This document shows positions 8,966 to 17,506 of a DNA stretch of 64,000 bases, piece after piece. The stretch comes from JBCCDY01 sp039030555. GTDB taxonomy: Bacteria; Bacteroidota; Bacteroidia; Cytophagales; Cyclobacteriaceae. Numbering within the stretch: the first letter of the stretch is position 1; each line of letters begins with the position of its first letter. Location of the stretch: assembly GCA_039030555.1 (NCBI GenBank), contig JBCCDY010000004.1, forward strand, positions 1 to 64,000. The letters are read 5' to 3'. The position numbers and the translations under genes are program-made. Below the pieces are notes generated by a model. The model worked only from the letters and a program-made list of their open reading frames with translations. It was not told the origin of the DNA and did not search any database.

Positions 8966-10127
8966 AGTGATCGGAAATCCTATTCCATATGGTCGTCAAA
9001 ATATAACAGAAGAGGATATCTCTTCTGTAGTTGAAACGCTACGTTCTGACTTTCTTACCCAAGGACCAAAGGTTGAATTATTCGAGAGGCAGTTTTCTGA
9101 ATATGTTGGTTCTGAATACGCTGTAGCTGTTTCTAATGGAACTGCCGCACTTCACCTGAGTGCTATGGCATTGAACGTGAATAATGAAAGTAAAGTGATC
9201 ACTTCACCACTTACTTTTGCTGCTTCCGCCAACAGTGTCATCTATTGTGGGGGTGAAATCTCCTTTGTTGACGTAGACCCTGAAACAGGATTAATGGATC
9301 TAAATGAGTTAGAAAGTAAACTAAGCAGAAATAATACACAAACAGCATATAGTGGAGTGATTCCAGTTGATTACGCCGGTTACCCTGTAAATCTTGAAAA
9401 GGTTAAGGGAATCGCTGATCATTACAGTCTCTTTGTCCTGGAAGACTCTTGTCATGCTCCGGGAGCTTATTTTAAAGATAGCAATCAACAGGTACATAAA
9501 TCAGGAGGAGGAACGTACAGTGACCTTTCTATTTTTTCCTTTCATCCTGTCAAACACATTGCTACGGGAGAAGGTGGTATGATAACCACAAACAATAAAA
9601 GCCTTTATGAAAGAATAAAAAGGTTAAGAACGCACGGAATTACAAAAGACCCGGAGTCGCTTCTAAACAATGATGGCGGGTGGTACTACGAAATGCAAGA
9701 ACTAGGCTATAATTATCGACTGAGTGACTTACAATGTGCCCTGGGGGTATCTCAACTCACAAGGGCTGAAAAAAATCTTGCCCGAAGAGAAGAAATAGCA
9801 AGTAAGTATGACGAAACACTTAAAAAGCTACCTATTTCGCTTCCCGCAAAACCCGAAAATGGCAGGCATGCCTATCACCTTTATGTGATTAGAACAGATC
9901 GTAGAAAAGACCTTTATGACTTCCTAAGATCAAAACAGATTTTTACACAGGTCCATTATGTTCCGGTACATGTTCACCCCTTCTATAAAAAATTAGGTTG
10001 GAAATATGGAGACTTCCCGAAAGCTGAAAACTTTTATGAAAGTTGCTTGAGCCTGCCAATGTATCCTTCTCTATCTCAAGAACAACAAGATTATGTTATC
10101 GAAATGATATATCAGTTTTTTAATTGA
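8952..10127 (+). CDS. pseC: UDP-4-amino-4,6-dideoxy-N-acetyl-L-altrosamine transaminase
   Basis: PseC is the PLP-dependent aminotransferase that converts the PseB 4-keto product to UDP-4-amino-4,6-dideoxy-N-acetyl-beta-L-altrosamine, using glutamate. It belongs to the DegT/DnrJ/EryC1 family. The start region contains IPYGRQNITEEDI, characteristic of PseC. SNGTAALHL is the cofactor-phosphate loop and FHPVKHIATGEGG holds the Schiff-base lysine (about K201). The 391 residues match the family. The TTG at 8952 overlaps pseB by 14 bases. A GTG at 8967, just after the pseB stop, would shorten the protein by five residues and is equally possible. Confidence 0.93.
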   Translation: MSLYKVIGNPIPYGRQNITEEDISSVVETLRSDFLTQGPKVELFERQFSEYVGSEYAVAVSNGTAALHLSAMALNVNNESKVITSPLTFAASANSVIYCGGEISFVDVDPETGLMDLNELESKLSRNNTQTAYSGVIPVDYAGYPVNLEKVKGIADHYSLFVLEDSCHAPGAYFKDSNQQVHKSGGGTYSDLSIFSFHPVKHIATGEGGMITTNNKSLYERIKRLRTHGITKDPESLLNNDGGWYYEMQELGYNYRLSDLQCALGVSQLTRAEKNLARREEIASKYDETLKKLPISLPAKPENGRHAYHLYVIRTDRRKDLYDFLRSKQIFTQVHYVPVHVHPFYKKLGWKYGDFPKAENFYESCLSLPMYPSLSQEQQDYVIEMIYQFFN

Positions 10128-10193
10128 TATTACCCACTTAATTTTGACTCATCATTGTTTAGAATATTAAAAGCTATTTGCTGAAGTAAAAAT

Positions 10194-11267
10194 ATGAAAG
10201 CAGCTATAAGTGATAGAATTATAAACCAAAAAACACAACCTGTTTATATTGTTTTAGAAGCAGGGCCAACGCATGAAGGTATAGAAAGTGCAAAGAAGCT
10301 TGCTGAAGTAGCCAAAGGGGCGGGAGCTGATGCCGTTAAATTTCAATTACTTTACGCTGATAGACTCCTTGCCGATAAAACAATCAATTTTCCTTATCAA
10401 TATTTGAAAATTGAAGATCAGATAGAAGTTTTCGTTCCAATTGAAGAGCCCCTGTATGATATTTTAAAAAGACGCGAATTATCAAAAGAAGAATGGGTAG
10501 AACTATCTAAATATTGTAATGATCTTGGTATTACATTGTTCACAACGGCTACCTATGTAGATGAAGTTGATTTTGCTATTGATCAATTGGAGCTGCAAAG
10601 CATAAAAATCAACTCTTCCGACGTTAATGAGCTAGGCTTTATCAAATATTGTGCTTCGAAGAATGTTAATCTTCAACTAGATACCGGGAATGCTGATATT
10701 TGGGAAATTGAACGAGCAGTTATAGCAGCGGAAGAAGAAGGATGTGATAACATCATTATTCATCATTGCCCTTCAGGTTATCCAGCGAGAGTTGAAAGTA
10801 TTCACTTAAATATGATCCCTACTTTGAAATCTATGTTTCCAAAGCATGGAATAGCGTTCTCCGACCACTCTCCGGGATGGGAAATGGATATTGCCGCAGT
10901 AGCTTTAGGGGCAGATATGGTCGAAAAAACCATAACTCTGGATAGGACTACTAAAAGTTGTGAGCATTCGTTTTCATTGGAACCGATAGATGCAAAGAAA
11001 TTTGTTGAATCAATACGTGAAGTTGAAAAAGCCATGGGGGATTCGCGAAGAACTATTCCTAAAGATTTGCGAAAAAACAGGCTGAAAACCCGTAGATCTC
11101 CCTACGCACTAAAAGATGTTTCGGAAGGTTCTGTTATCCAAGAAGGGGATTTTGAGCTGAAACGTCCGGGCTTTGGAGTGACGAGCGATGATTTCAAATT
11201 TATGATTGGAAAAAAATTATCAAAAACTGTAAAAGCAGGATCGCCCTTAACTAAAGATGTCCTTTAG
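10194..11267 (+). CDS. N-acetylneuraminate synthase (NeuB) family protein, paralogue of PseI
   Basis: A 357-residue member of the NeuB family, which condenses phosphoenolpyruvate with a hexosamine to form nonulosonic acids. It has the TIM-barrel signatures GPTHEG (residues 24-29), DAVKFQ with the substrate lysine, and AFSDHS holding the first metal-ligand histidine. It also has a C-terminal SAF domain with RRSPYA and KKLSKTVKAG. The position of the second manganese ligand, EKH in typical NeuB and PseI, reads EKT here (VEKTITLDR), followed by CEHSFSLEP. This marks a divergent subfamily that may use a different substrate or metal coordination. A second, canonical synthase (pseI) lies 2 kb downstream. 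A 66-base gap precedes the ATG, and the end overlaps pseF by 11 bases. Confidence 0.85.
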   Translation: MKAAISDRIINQKTQPVYIVLEAGPTHEGIESAKKLAEVAKGAGADAVKFQLLYADRLLADKTINFPYQYLKIEDQIEVFVPIEEPLYDILKRRELSKEEWVELSKYCNDLGITLFTTATYVDEVDFAIDQLELQSIKINSSDVNELGFIKYCASKNVNLQLDTGNADIWEIERAVIAAEEEGCDNIIIHHCPSGYPARVESIHLNMIPTLKSMFPKHGIAFSDHSPGWEMDIAAVALGADMVEKTITLDRTTKSCEHSFSLEPIDAKKFVESIREVEKAMGDSRRTIPKDLRKNRLKTRRSPYALKDVSEGSVIQEGDFELKRPGFGVTSDDFKFMIGKKLSKTVKAGSPLTKDVL

Positions 11268-11946
11268 AAACCTTTGTTTTATTCCAGCCAAAGGAGCTTC
11301 TACTCGCCTCCCAAAAAAGAATTTACTTAAAATCGATGGCGAAGAACTATTATTCTATCCTATAAAAGCGGCCAAGAAGTCAAATCTATTTTCCACTGAT
11401 GACATTATTGTATCCACAGAATCGGAAGAAGTCAAAAAAGTAGCTCAAAAACATGGAGCAAATGTTCCATACCTCAGAGAAGATCATTTAGCTAGAGATC
11501 CATACGGAGTCTCGGAAGTCGCTTTTGATTTTCTAGAATCTTTCAAAGACTATCAGAAATACGATTATATATTCTTTTTACTTCCAACTTCTCCCCTTAC
11601 GCAATCAGGAGATATTTTAAATGGGTTTGACCTCATAAGAAATGAAGGTTTCGAAACCGTAATGTCAGTTACAGAAACAGAGCACAATGCCCTTAGAAGT
11701 AATTTTGTTAAAAACGGTCGTTTGGAGCCGATACATCCTGAAATGATCAAGAAAAAAAGTCAGGAGTTAGAAAAGACCTATCATATTAATGGGGCTGTAA
11801 TCGTGGTTAAAATGAGTGCTTTCCTGGAACATAGGTCATATTATACTTCTTCAATCGGGGCATTTGAGATTCCAAGAAACCGTTCGGTTGATATTGATAC
11901 CTATGAAGATTTCATGCTTGCAGAGTATCTCTTTTCACAAATGTAA
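11257..11946 (+). CDS. pseF: Pseudaminic acid cytidylyltransferase
   Basis: A CMP-sugar synthetase that activates a nonulosonic acid with CTP, giving the donor for glycosyltransferases. The 229-residue protein has the CTP-binding signature IPAKGASTRLPKKN (residues 8-21), a variant of IPARxxSxxxxxKN. It also has FLLPTSPLTQ and the C-terminal SVDIDTYEDFMLAE, which resembles the metal-binding VDID(T/S)xxDF of the family. Gene order and the downstream pseG-pseH-pseI point to pseudaminate as substrate, though these enzymes are hard to tell from NeuA by sequence alone. It overlaps the preceding gene by 11 bases, and the next start codon comes two bases after its stop. Confidence 0.87.
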   Translation: MSFRNLCFIPAKGASTRLPKKNLLKIDGEELLFYPIKAAKKSNLFSTDDIIVSTESEEVKKVAQKHGANVPYLREDHLARDPYGVSEVAFDFLESFKDYQKYDYIFFLLPTSPLTQSGDILNGFDLIRNEGFETVMSVTETEHNALRSNFVKNGRLEPIHPEMIKKKSQELEKTYHINGAVIVVKMSAFLEHRSYYTSSIGAFEIPRNRSVDIDTYEDFMLAEYLFSQM

Positions 11947-11948
11947 GA

Positions 11949-13337
11949 ATGATTAGCGTAGCCATATTCACAGAAGGAGGCAAAAAGTACGGATATGGCC
12001 ACATAAGTAGGTGTAAAGCCCTTCTACAGGCATTTGACCATTTAGGATTTGAAGTGAGGATGGTTATTGACGGAGATGAATCCGCTTTAAACAATGCATC
12101 ATCATATACGATCTTGAATTGGAAAAATGAAAGTCTAACATCTCTGACTAATAATGACGATATAATTGTTTTTGATTCTTACTATTTCGATGCTGCAAAG
12201 GAAAGTAAAAATTTGGATGAGCATAAAACTATTCTAGTAATCCAAGATCATCAAGATTGTGATGAATCGAATGATCATTTTATCCTCGCCCCTATCTCTT
12301 CGAAGGGATTCGCAGCAAAAAATGTACTTTCGGGTATTGAATATGCACTTTTACGCAAATCTTTTTGGCAAACTCCTGAAATCAAAATATCTGAGGAGAT
12401 AAAAAGGATATTAATTATTCCTGGTTCCGGGCTCTCCAATTCATTTTTGAAGTCGATCATTGAAACCGCTCACTACAAATTCACAAATGCTTCCATTTAT
12501 TACGTTGGCCCAGAGAATGATTTTCCTGATTTCATAGAAAAATATACTCATTTATCAGAAAATGAAATAAGGGGTATTATGACCTCCTCAGATTTGGCTT
12601 TAACAGCCGGTGGACAAACCCTGAATGAATTGATGGTTTTAGGTATTCCTTCTTTGGTATTTCAAACTGCCGAAAATCAAAAAGAACAGATAGCTTATTG
12701 GCGAAATGCAGGTACCATTACGTATTTTGATATCACCGAAGGCTTTAATCAAAATAAATTTGAAGTCCTCTTGACAGAATATTCGGGTTACAATTTTCGA
12801 AAACAGGTATCAGAACAAAGTAAGCTCTTGATTGATGGTTTGGGAGGCATAAGGATTGCTAAAATTATGGTAAACGATTTCGTAGCAAAGAACGGGCTTC
12901 TTCGAGTTGTTGAGGCCAAAGATTGCTGGCTTTTATATGATATTTCCAACCACCCCTCCATCAGGGAAATATCATTAAATCCTGATCCAATATCAAAGCA
13001 AACACATCAATCGTGGTTCGAAAAAGCTTTGAGCAACCCAAATCTATTTTATTATTGTCTTGAACTTAAAAATGAGATTATCGGACAGATTCGATATGAG
13101 ATAGGGTCGGAAGAAGCCGAAATAAGCTTAAGTGTTCACCCTAAGTATTCAGGTTTTGGAATTGGTCAAGTGCTTTTCAATAAATCCTTAAATCTGCTAT
13201 TGAAAAGTGCTAATAACCTTCAGAAAATTATAGCACAAGTAAAAGAAGATAACCAACCTTCCATCAGGTTCTTTGAAAAGAATAGTTTTGAAAAAGTTGA
13301 AAGAAAAGGTGTGCTAACTTACGAACTGAACCTGTAA
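11949..13337 (+). CDS. Fused PseG hydrolase and PseH-type N-acetyltransferase
   Basis: A 462-residue two-domain protein. Residues 1 to about 310 form a GT-B-like PseG domain. It has the signature GYGHISRC (residues 15-22) with the catalytic-type histidine H18, plus AGGQTLNELMVLG in the donor half. PseG removes UDP from the diacetamido-trideoxy altropyranose intermediate. Residues ~315-462 form a GNAT domain with SLSVHPKYSGFGIGQVLFN as the acetyl-CoA loop. This matches PseH, which N-acetylates the 4-amino group made by PseC. Fusion would couple two consecutive steps. Separate proteins are the classical arrangement, but fusions occur in environmental bacteria. The ATG begins two bases after the pseF stop. 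Confidence 0.9.
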   Translation: MISVAIFTEGGKKYGYGHISRCKALLQAFDHLGFEVRMVIDGDESALNNASSYTILNWKNESLTSLTNNDDIIVFDSYYFDAAKESKNLDEHKTILVIQDHQDCDESNDHFILAPISSKGFAAKNVLSGIEYALLRKSFWQTPEIKISEEIKRILIIPGSGLSNSFLKSIIETAHYKFTNASIYYVGPENDFPDFIEKYTHLSENEIRGIMTSSDLALTAGGQTLNELMVLGIPSLVFQTAENQKEQIAYWRNAGTITYFDITEGFNQNKFEVLLTEYSGYNFRKQVSEQSKLLIDGLGGIRIAKIMVNDFVAKNGLLRVVEAKDCWLLYDISNHPSIREISLNPDPISKQTHQSWFEKALSNPNLFYYCLELKNEIIGQIRYEIGSEEAEISLSVHPKYSGFGIGQVLFNKSLNLLLKSANNLQKIIAQVKEDNQPSIRFFEKNSFEKVERKGVLTYELNL

Positions 13338-13338
13338 C

Positions 13339-14388
13339 ATGAGTATCAAAATTGGAGATAGAATTATTGGCCCTGGCAATCCAGTATTTTTGATTGCTGA
13401 GTTATCCGCCAATCATAATGGGAAAATAGATATTGCCAAAAAGACTATAAAAGCTGCAAAAAAAGCTGGCGCAGATGCAATCAAATTTCAAACTTATACA
13501 CCCGATACCATTACCATCGATAGCCAAAAAGACTATTTTAAAATTAACGAAGGGACATTATGGGATGGGAAATATCTTTATGATTTGTACAAGGAGGCCT
13601 ATACTCCTTATGAGTGGCATGAAGAACTATTCCAGACTGCAAAAGACGAAGGATTAATCTGTTTTTCTTCTCCTTTCGATTTTTCCGCAGTTGATCTTTT
13701 AGAATCTTTAAATACCCCCGCTTACAAAATCGCTTCTTTTGAGATCAATGATATCCCATTGATCGAATATGCCGCCTCCAAAGGAAAACCAATGATCATT
13801 TCTACGGGAATTGCTACTGAACAAGATATCTCAGAAGCCATTAAAGCATGCAAACGACAAAAAAATGATCAAATCATTCTATTGAAGTGTACATCATCAT
13901 ACCCTGCTCCGATTGAAGAAGCAAACCTTCTTACCATGAAAGATTTCAAAGAAAGATTTGGCGTAGATTATGGATTATCGGACCATACCACAAACAATAT
14001 TACTGCTATTTCATCCGTTGCTTTAGGCGCTTGTCTCATTGAAAAACATTTTATTTTAGACCGTTCGTTAGGTGGGCCAGATGCTTCATTTTCCTTAGAT
14101 CAAAGTGAATTCGAGAAGTTAGTCGAAGATGTAAGAAACGCTGAAGCGTCAATTGGAAGGGTTAATTATGAGCTAACACCGAAAGCTGAAAAAAATATCA
14201 AATTTACAAGATCACTTTTTGTTGTTTCAGACATTAAAAAGGGAGAAACTTTAACTCCGGAAAATGTAAGGTCAATCCGGCCTTCTCACGGATTAAAACC
14301 TGAATATTATAATCAAGTACTCGGGATGAAAGCCTCACAAAATATAGAAAAAGGAACTCCACTATCTTGGGATTTAATCAATAACTAA
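13339..14388 (+). CDS. pseI: Pseudaminic acid synthase
   Basis: PseI condenses the 2,4-diacetamido-2,4,6-trideoxy-L-altrose released by PseG with phosphoenolpyruvate to give pseudaminic acid. The 349-residue protein has the full NeuB-family set: AELSANHNGKID, DAIKFQTYTPDT, FSSPFD, IASFEI, YGLSDHT with one metal histidine, and LIEKHFILDRSLGGPDASFSL with the second metal histidine. The C-terminal SAF domain has the FTRSLFVV motif. The residues between the two histidines are those expected for a PseI-type enzyme. It starts at an ATG just after the pseG-pseH stop and ends in TAATG with the HAD phosphatase. Unlike the upstream paralogue, its catalytic residues are intact. Confidence 0.95.
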   Translation: MSIKIGDRIIGPGNPVFLIAELSANHNGKIDIAKKTIKAAKKAGADAIKFQTYTPDTITIDSQKDYFKINEGTLWDGKYLYDLYKEAYTPYEWHEELFQTAKDEGLICFSSPFDFSAVDLLESLNTPAYKIASFEINDIPLIEYAASKGKPMIISTGIATEQDISEAIKACKRQKNDQIILLKCTSSYPAPIEEANLLTMKDFKERFGVDYGLSDHTTNNITAISSVALGACLIEKHFILDRSLGGPDASFSLDQSEFEKLVEDVRNAEASIGRVNYELTPKAEKNIKFTRSLFVVSDIKKGETLTPENVRSIRPSHGLKPEYYNQVLGMKASQNIEKGTPLSWDLINN

Positions 14389-14867
14389 TGAATTATCCAC
14401 AAATAACCCATGTGCTCTCCGATGTTGATGGTGTTCTTACCGATGGAGGAATGTATTATACCGAGTCTGGTGATGAGTTCAAGAAATTTTCTGTTTACGA
14501 TGGAATGGCCTTTGTAATTCTGAAAGAAAATGGAATTAAAACCGGGATTTTAACAGCTGAAGATCGACAGCTTAATCGTAGAAGGGCGGATAAATTGAAA
14601 TTGGACTATCATTTTCATGGAGTTAAGGACAAACTCCAGTTTATGGAGCAGTTTTGTGCCAGAAATAAGGTTAGCCTCAATGATGTTGGTTATTTAGGAG
14701 ACGATCGTAACGATCTGGAACTCTTAAAAGAAGTGGGTGTTTGTGCTTGCCCAGCTAACGCAATAAAGGAGGTAAAGGCTGTTCCTAATATTCATTTGCT
14801 AAAAAAAACAGGTGGAACCGGTGCTTTGAGAGAATTTGTGAATGAAGTCTTAGGCCTACCCAATTGA
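14388..14867 (+). CDS. KdsC-type HAD phosphatase
   Basis: A 159-residue HAD-IIIA phosphatase of the cap-less KdsC class, which works as a tetramer on sugar-acid phosphates such as KDO-8-phosphate or nonulosonate-9-phosphate. The motifs are SDVDGVLTDGG (residues ~11-21, catalytic aspartates), GILTAED (motif II), the lysine-containing GVKDK and GYLGDDRNDLE (motif IV). The C terminus has TGGTGALREFVNEVL, as in KdsC and YrbI proteins. The classical pseudaminate route has no phosphorylated intermediate after PseI, so its presence suggests either KDO metabolism or a second nonulosonate made as a 9-phosphate. It overlaps the pseI stop by one base, so it is part of the operon. Confidence 0.85.
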   Translation: MNYPQITHVLSDVDGVLTDGGMYYTESGDEFKKFSVYDGMAFVILKENGIKTGILTAEDRQLNRRRADKLKLDYHFHGVKDKLQFMEQFCARNKVSLNDVGYLGDDRNDLELLKEVGVCACPANAIKEVKAVPNIHLLKKTGGTGALREFVNEVLGLPN

Positions 14868-14937
14868 TTGACTTCATTCCGAAACATTATTATTCAATAC
14901 CCGAAAGTGTTATTCTCATTTCACATAAATTAGAGAC

Positions 14938-16428
14938 TTGGGTATTGTAATCAAACAAAGCTTAATTAGCTCAACTATTGCATATGCCGGAGTGATCCTG
15001 GGAGCAGTAAACACACTATTTATTTTACCGGCTTATCTTTCATTTGAGCAAATAGGATTATACCGCGCCATAATAGCCATTTCAACCATCTCTTTTCCAT
15101 TTGCACTCGTTGGGTTATCGAGCATCACTCTGAAGTACATCCCTCGATATAAGGAAAATGAAGAGTTAAAACACAGATTCTTTCAATTTCTTCTATTTCT
15201 TCTGGTACCAGCTTTCCTTATTTTCCTGGTGTTATTTAAAGTGGCTCGTGAGCCTCTTTTTGGCTTTATGGCCAAAGAGTCACCAGAGGTAGCGAGGTAC
15301 GATTTCCTGATTATCGTTTTGGTTTTCATTAATGCCTCTACTACCCTTTTTGATTCGTTCACTCGTATTCATCTCAATATTGTGGTAGTTAATATTGCAC
15401 GGGAAGTAGTAATTAAATTGATGACGGGAATTTTGGTTTTATTGTATGCAGTAGACCTCTTAACCTTCGATCAACTTCTCAATTCGCTAATTTTAAACTA
15501 CAGTGCTGCTTTAATTTTATTGGCACTTTACTCGGTTAATAAAGGCCACTATAAACCTTCATTAAAGCCTTTCTTGATCCCGGTTGATTTTTGGAAAAGT
15601 ATCATGCCTTTCGGGCTGATCAGTATGTTAGGATCCTTTAGTGCACTAATCGTAAGTAATGTTGATATTCTGATGGTTAGCGCAATGCTTGGTCTTGATA
15701 AAAATGGAATTTACTCGACCGTAATGTATATGGCTATTGTTATTGAAATTCCAAGAAGAATCTTAACGCAAATAGCAAGCCCACTTGTATCCCATGCCTT
15801 TGAGAAAAATGATCTGAAAGAAGTAAACAATATCTATAAAAAGACTTCTCTTAATCTATTGATAGGTGGAGCCTTATTCTACTTAGGCATCATTCTTAAT
15901 TTAGATGGTATTCTCAGGTTACTTCCTAGTGGCGAATCACTCTCAGCGGGTAAATATGTTGTAATTCTACTCGGGCTGGGAAAACTCATTGACATGGGAG
16001 CTGGGGTAAATGGTGAAATCGTAGTCCTTTCTAAGTATTACAAATTTAATCTGGTTTCAATTGCTGTTTTAGCAGCTTGTACTATTGGTTTTAACCTCCT
16101 TTTTATACCAGTTTTCGATATGAATGGGGCCGCGATAGCTACTCTGGTAAGCCTCTTTTTATTCAATCTTTCCAAGTTTACCTTTCTGTTTGTGAAATTT
16201 AAGATGCAGCCTTTTAATTTGAACACGCTTAAGGTCATATTCATTACGCTTGCCGTATACTTTATAGGATCATGGCTGCCTGTGATCGAGATAGCAATTC
16301 TGGATATTATCCTCAAGTCTCTTTTCGTATTGCTGATTTTTGGAATATTGATTTATTGGAGCAAAGCTTCTGAAGACGTAAACCAGGTAATTGAAAAAGG
16401 ACTTTTAAAGCTTAAAAGCTACTTTTAA
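14938..16428 (+). CDS. Wzx-type oligosaccharide flippase
   Basis: A 496-residue polytopic membrane protein of the MOP/MVF exporter superfamily, which flips lipid-linked oligosaccharide across the cytoplasmic membrane. About 14 hydrophobic segments are visible, with the family-like N terminus QSLISSTIAYAGVILG and an internal PRRILTQIASPLVSHAF segment. The start is TTG: an in-frame stop lies four codons upstream and no ATG follows nearby. A 70-base gap separates it from the phosphatase gene, without a visible terminator. Its 3' end overlaps the convergent aminotransferase gene by 17 bases. In this context it probably exports the pseudaminate-containing repeat unit. Confidence 0.87.
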   Translation: MGIVIKQSLISSTIAYAGVILGAVNTLFILPAYLSFEQIGLYRAIIAISTISFPFALVGLSSITLKYIPRYKENEELKHRFFQFLLFLLVPAFLIFLVLFKVAREPLFGFMAKESPEVARYDFLIIVLVFINASTTLFDSFTRIHLNIVVVNIAREVVIKLMTGILVLLYAVDLLTFDQLLNSLILNYSAALILLALYSVNKGHYKPSLKPFLIPVDFWKSIMPFGLISMLGSFSALIVSNVDILMVSAMLGLDKNGIYSTVMYMAIVIEIPRRILTQIASPLVSHAFEKNDLKEVNNIYKKTSLNLLIGGALFYLGIILNLDGILRLLPSGESLSAGKYVVILLGLGKLIDMGAGVNGEIVVLSKYYKFNLVSIAVLAACTIGFNLLFIPVFDMNGAAIATLVSLFLFNLSKFTFLFVKFKMQPFNLNTLKVIFITLAVYFIGSWLPVIEIAILDIILKSLFVLLIFGILIYWSKASEDVNQVIEKGLLKLKSYF

Positions 16429-17506
16429 TAGAATCGCAAACCAGTTTTATATGCTCTTCTGCAAGTCCGGGATATATCGGTAATGACAGAATTACCCTTG
16501 ATAAAGAACTGGAAATTAAGTAATTATCGTTCCAATCGTTTTCAAAAAAAGGTTTCATGGAAGGAATAATATGAGGGTAATGGATTTTAGTCTCTATTCC
16601 AGCTTGTTTTAGGGTTTGAATAGCCGTTTCCCTTTCTTCAATCATCAGTACAAATTGGTGATAAACATGACCATCAATCATTTCTTTCTCAAACTCTACA
16701 TTTTCGAAGTCAGCTAATTCATTTATATAATATTGTGCAGTAACCCGTCTTTCCTCATTCCATTTATCCAAATATTCCAGCTTCACGTTTAGAACAGAAG
16801 CCTGGATATCATCCATCCTGTAATTTCTGCTCAACGTAATATGTTCATCCCGTTTTAGCTGTCCATGATTACGAAGGATCTTTAGTTTTTCTGCATACTC
16901 CTCTGAATTGGTCAGAACAGCACCAGAGTCGCCCAATCCCCCAAGGTTTTTTGTGGGATAAAAGCTGAAGCAACTCAAGTCGCCAAAAGAACCAAGCTTT
17001 TTACCCTTCCAATGGGCACCATGGGCATGCGCACAATCTTCAATAATTTTAATATTCGATTTTGAGCTGATTGCATGCAATCGATCCATATCCAACGGCC
17101 TTCCATAAAGGTGGGTAGCAACAATAGCCTTTGTTCTGGCACTTATTTTCTTTTCAAGCTCCTTGAAATCAACGTTGAACGTGTTTGCATCAACATCAAC
17201 AAATACGGGTTTTGCTCCAATAATTTTAGTTACCTCAGCTGCCGAGACCCAGGTATTAGCCGGAATTAGGACTTCATCATCTTCATTAGTTCCTATAGCT
17301 CTTAAGGCTAGTTCCAGGGCATCAGTTCCACTGGAACAACCAATTCCATACTTAACCCCTATATACTTGGAAAATGAAGCCTCAAAGGACTCGACAAAAT
17401 GACCTAAGATATAATCCGATTGGTCGATGACTTTACTGATAGCCTTTTCCAATTCAGGTCGAATAGGCTCATTAACAGCTCTTAGATCATTGAAAGCGAC
17501 TTTCAT
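16412..17506 (-). CDS. DegT/DnrJ/EryC1-family sugar aminotransferase
   Basis: A 364-residue PLP-dependent nucleotide-sugar aminotransferase. The signatures are GCSSGTDALELALRAIG (cofactor phosphate binding), EDCAHAHGA with the pyridine-nitrogen aspartate, and SFYPTKNLGGLGDSGA with the Schiff-base lysine (K186). The N terminus VAFNDLRAVN is typical of the FdtB/QdtB group that aminates dTDP-3-keto-6-deoxyhexoses, though the substrate cannot be fixed by sequence alone. It starts with an ATG overlapping the miaA stop and is convergent with the flippase. It may supply an amino sugar to the same glycan. No rmlA/B or 3,4-ketoisomerase is nearby. Confidence 0.85.
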   Translation of the reverse strand: MKVAFNDLRAVNEPIRPELEKAISKVIDQSDYILGHFVESFEASFSKYIGVKYGIGCSSGTDALELALRAIGTNEDDEVLIPANTWVSAAEVTKIIGAKPVFVDVDANTFNVDFKELEKKISARTKAIVATHLYGRPLDMDRLHAISSKSNIKIIEDCAHAHGAHWKGKKLGSFGDLSCFSFYPTKNLGGLGDSGAVLTNSEEYAEKLKILRNHGQLKRDEHITLSRNYRMDDIQASVLNVKLEYLDKWNEERRVTAQYYINELADFENVEFEKEMIDGHVYHQFVLMIEERETAIQTLKQAGIETKIHYPHIIPSMKPFFENDWNDNYLISSSLSRVILSLPIYPGLAEEHIKLVCDSIKSSF

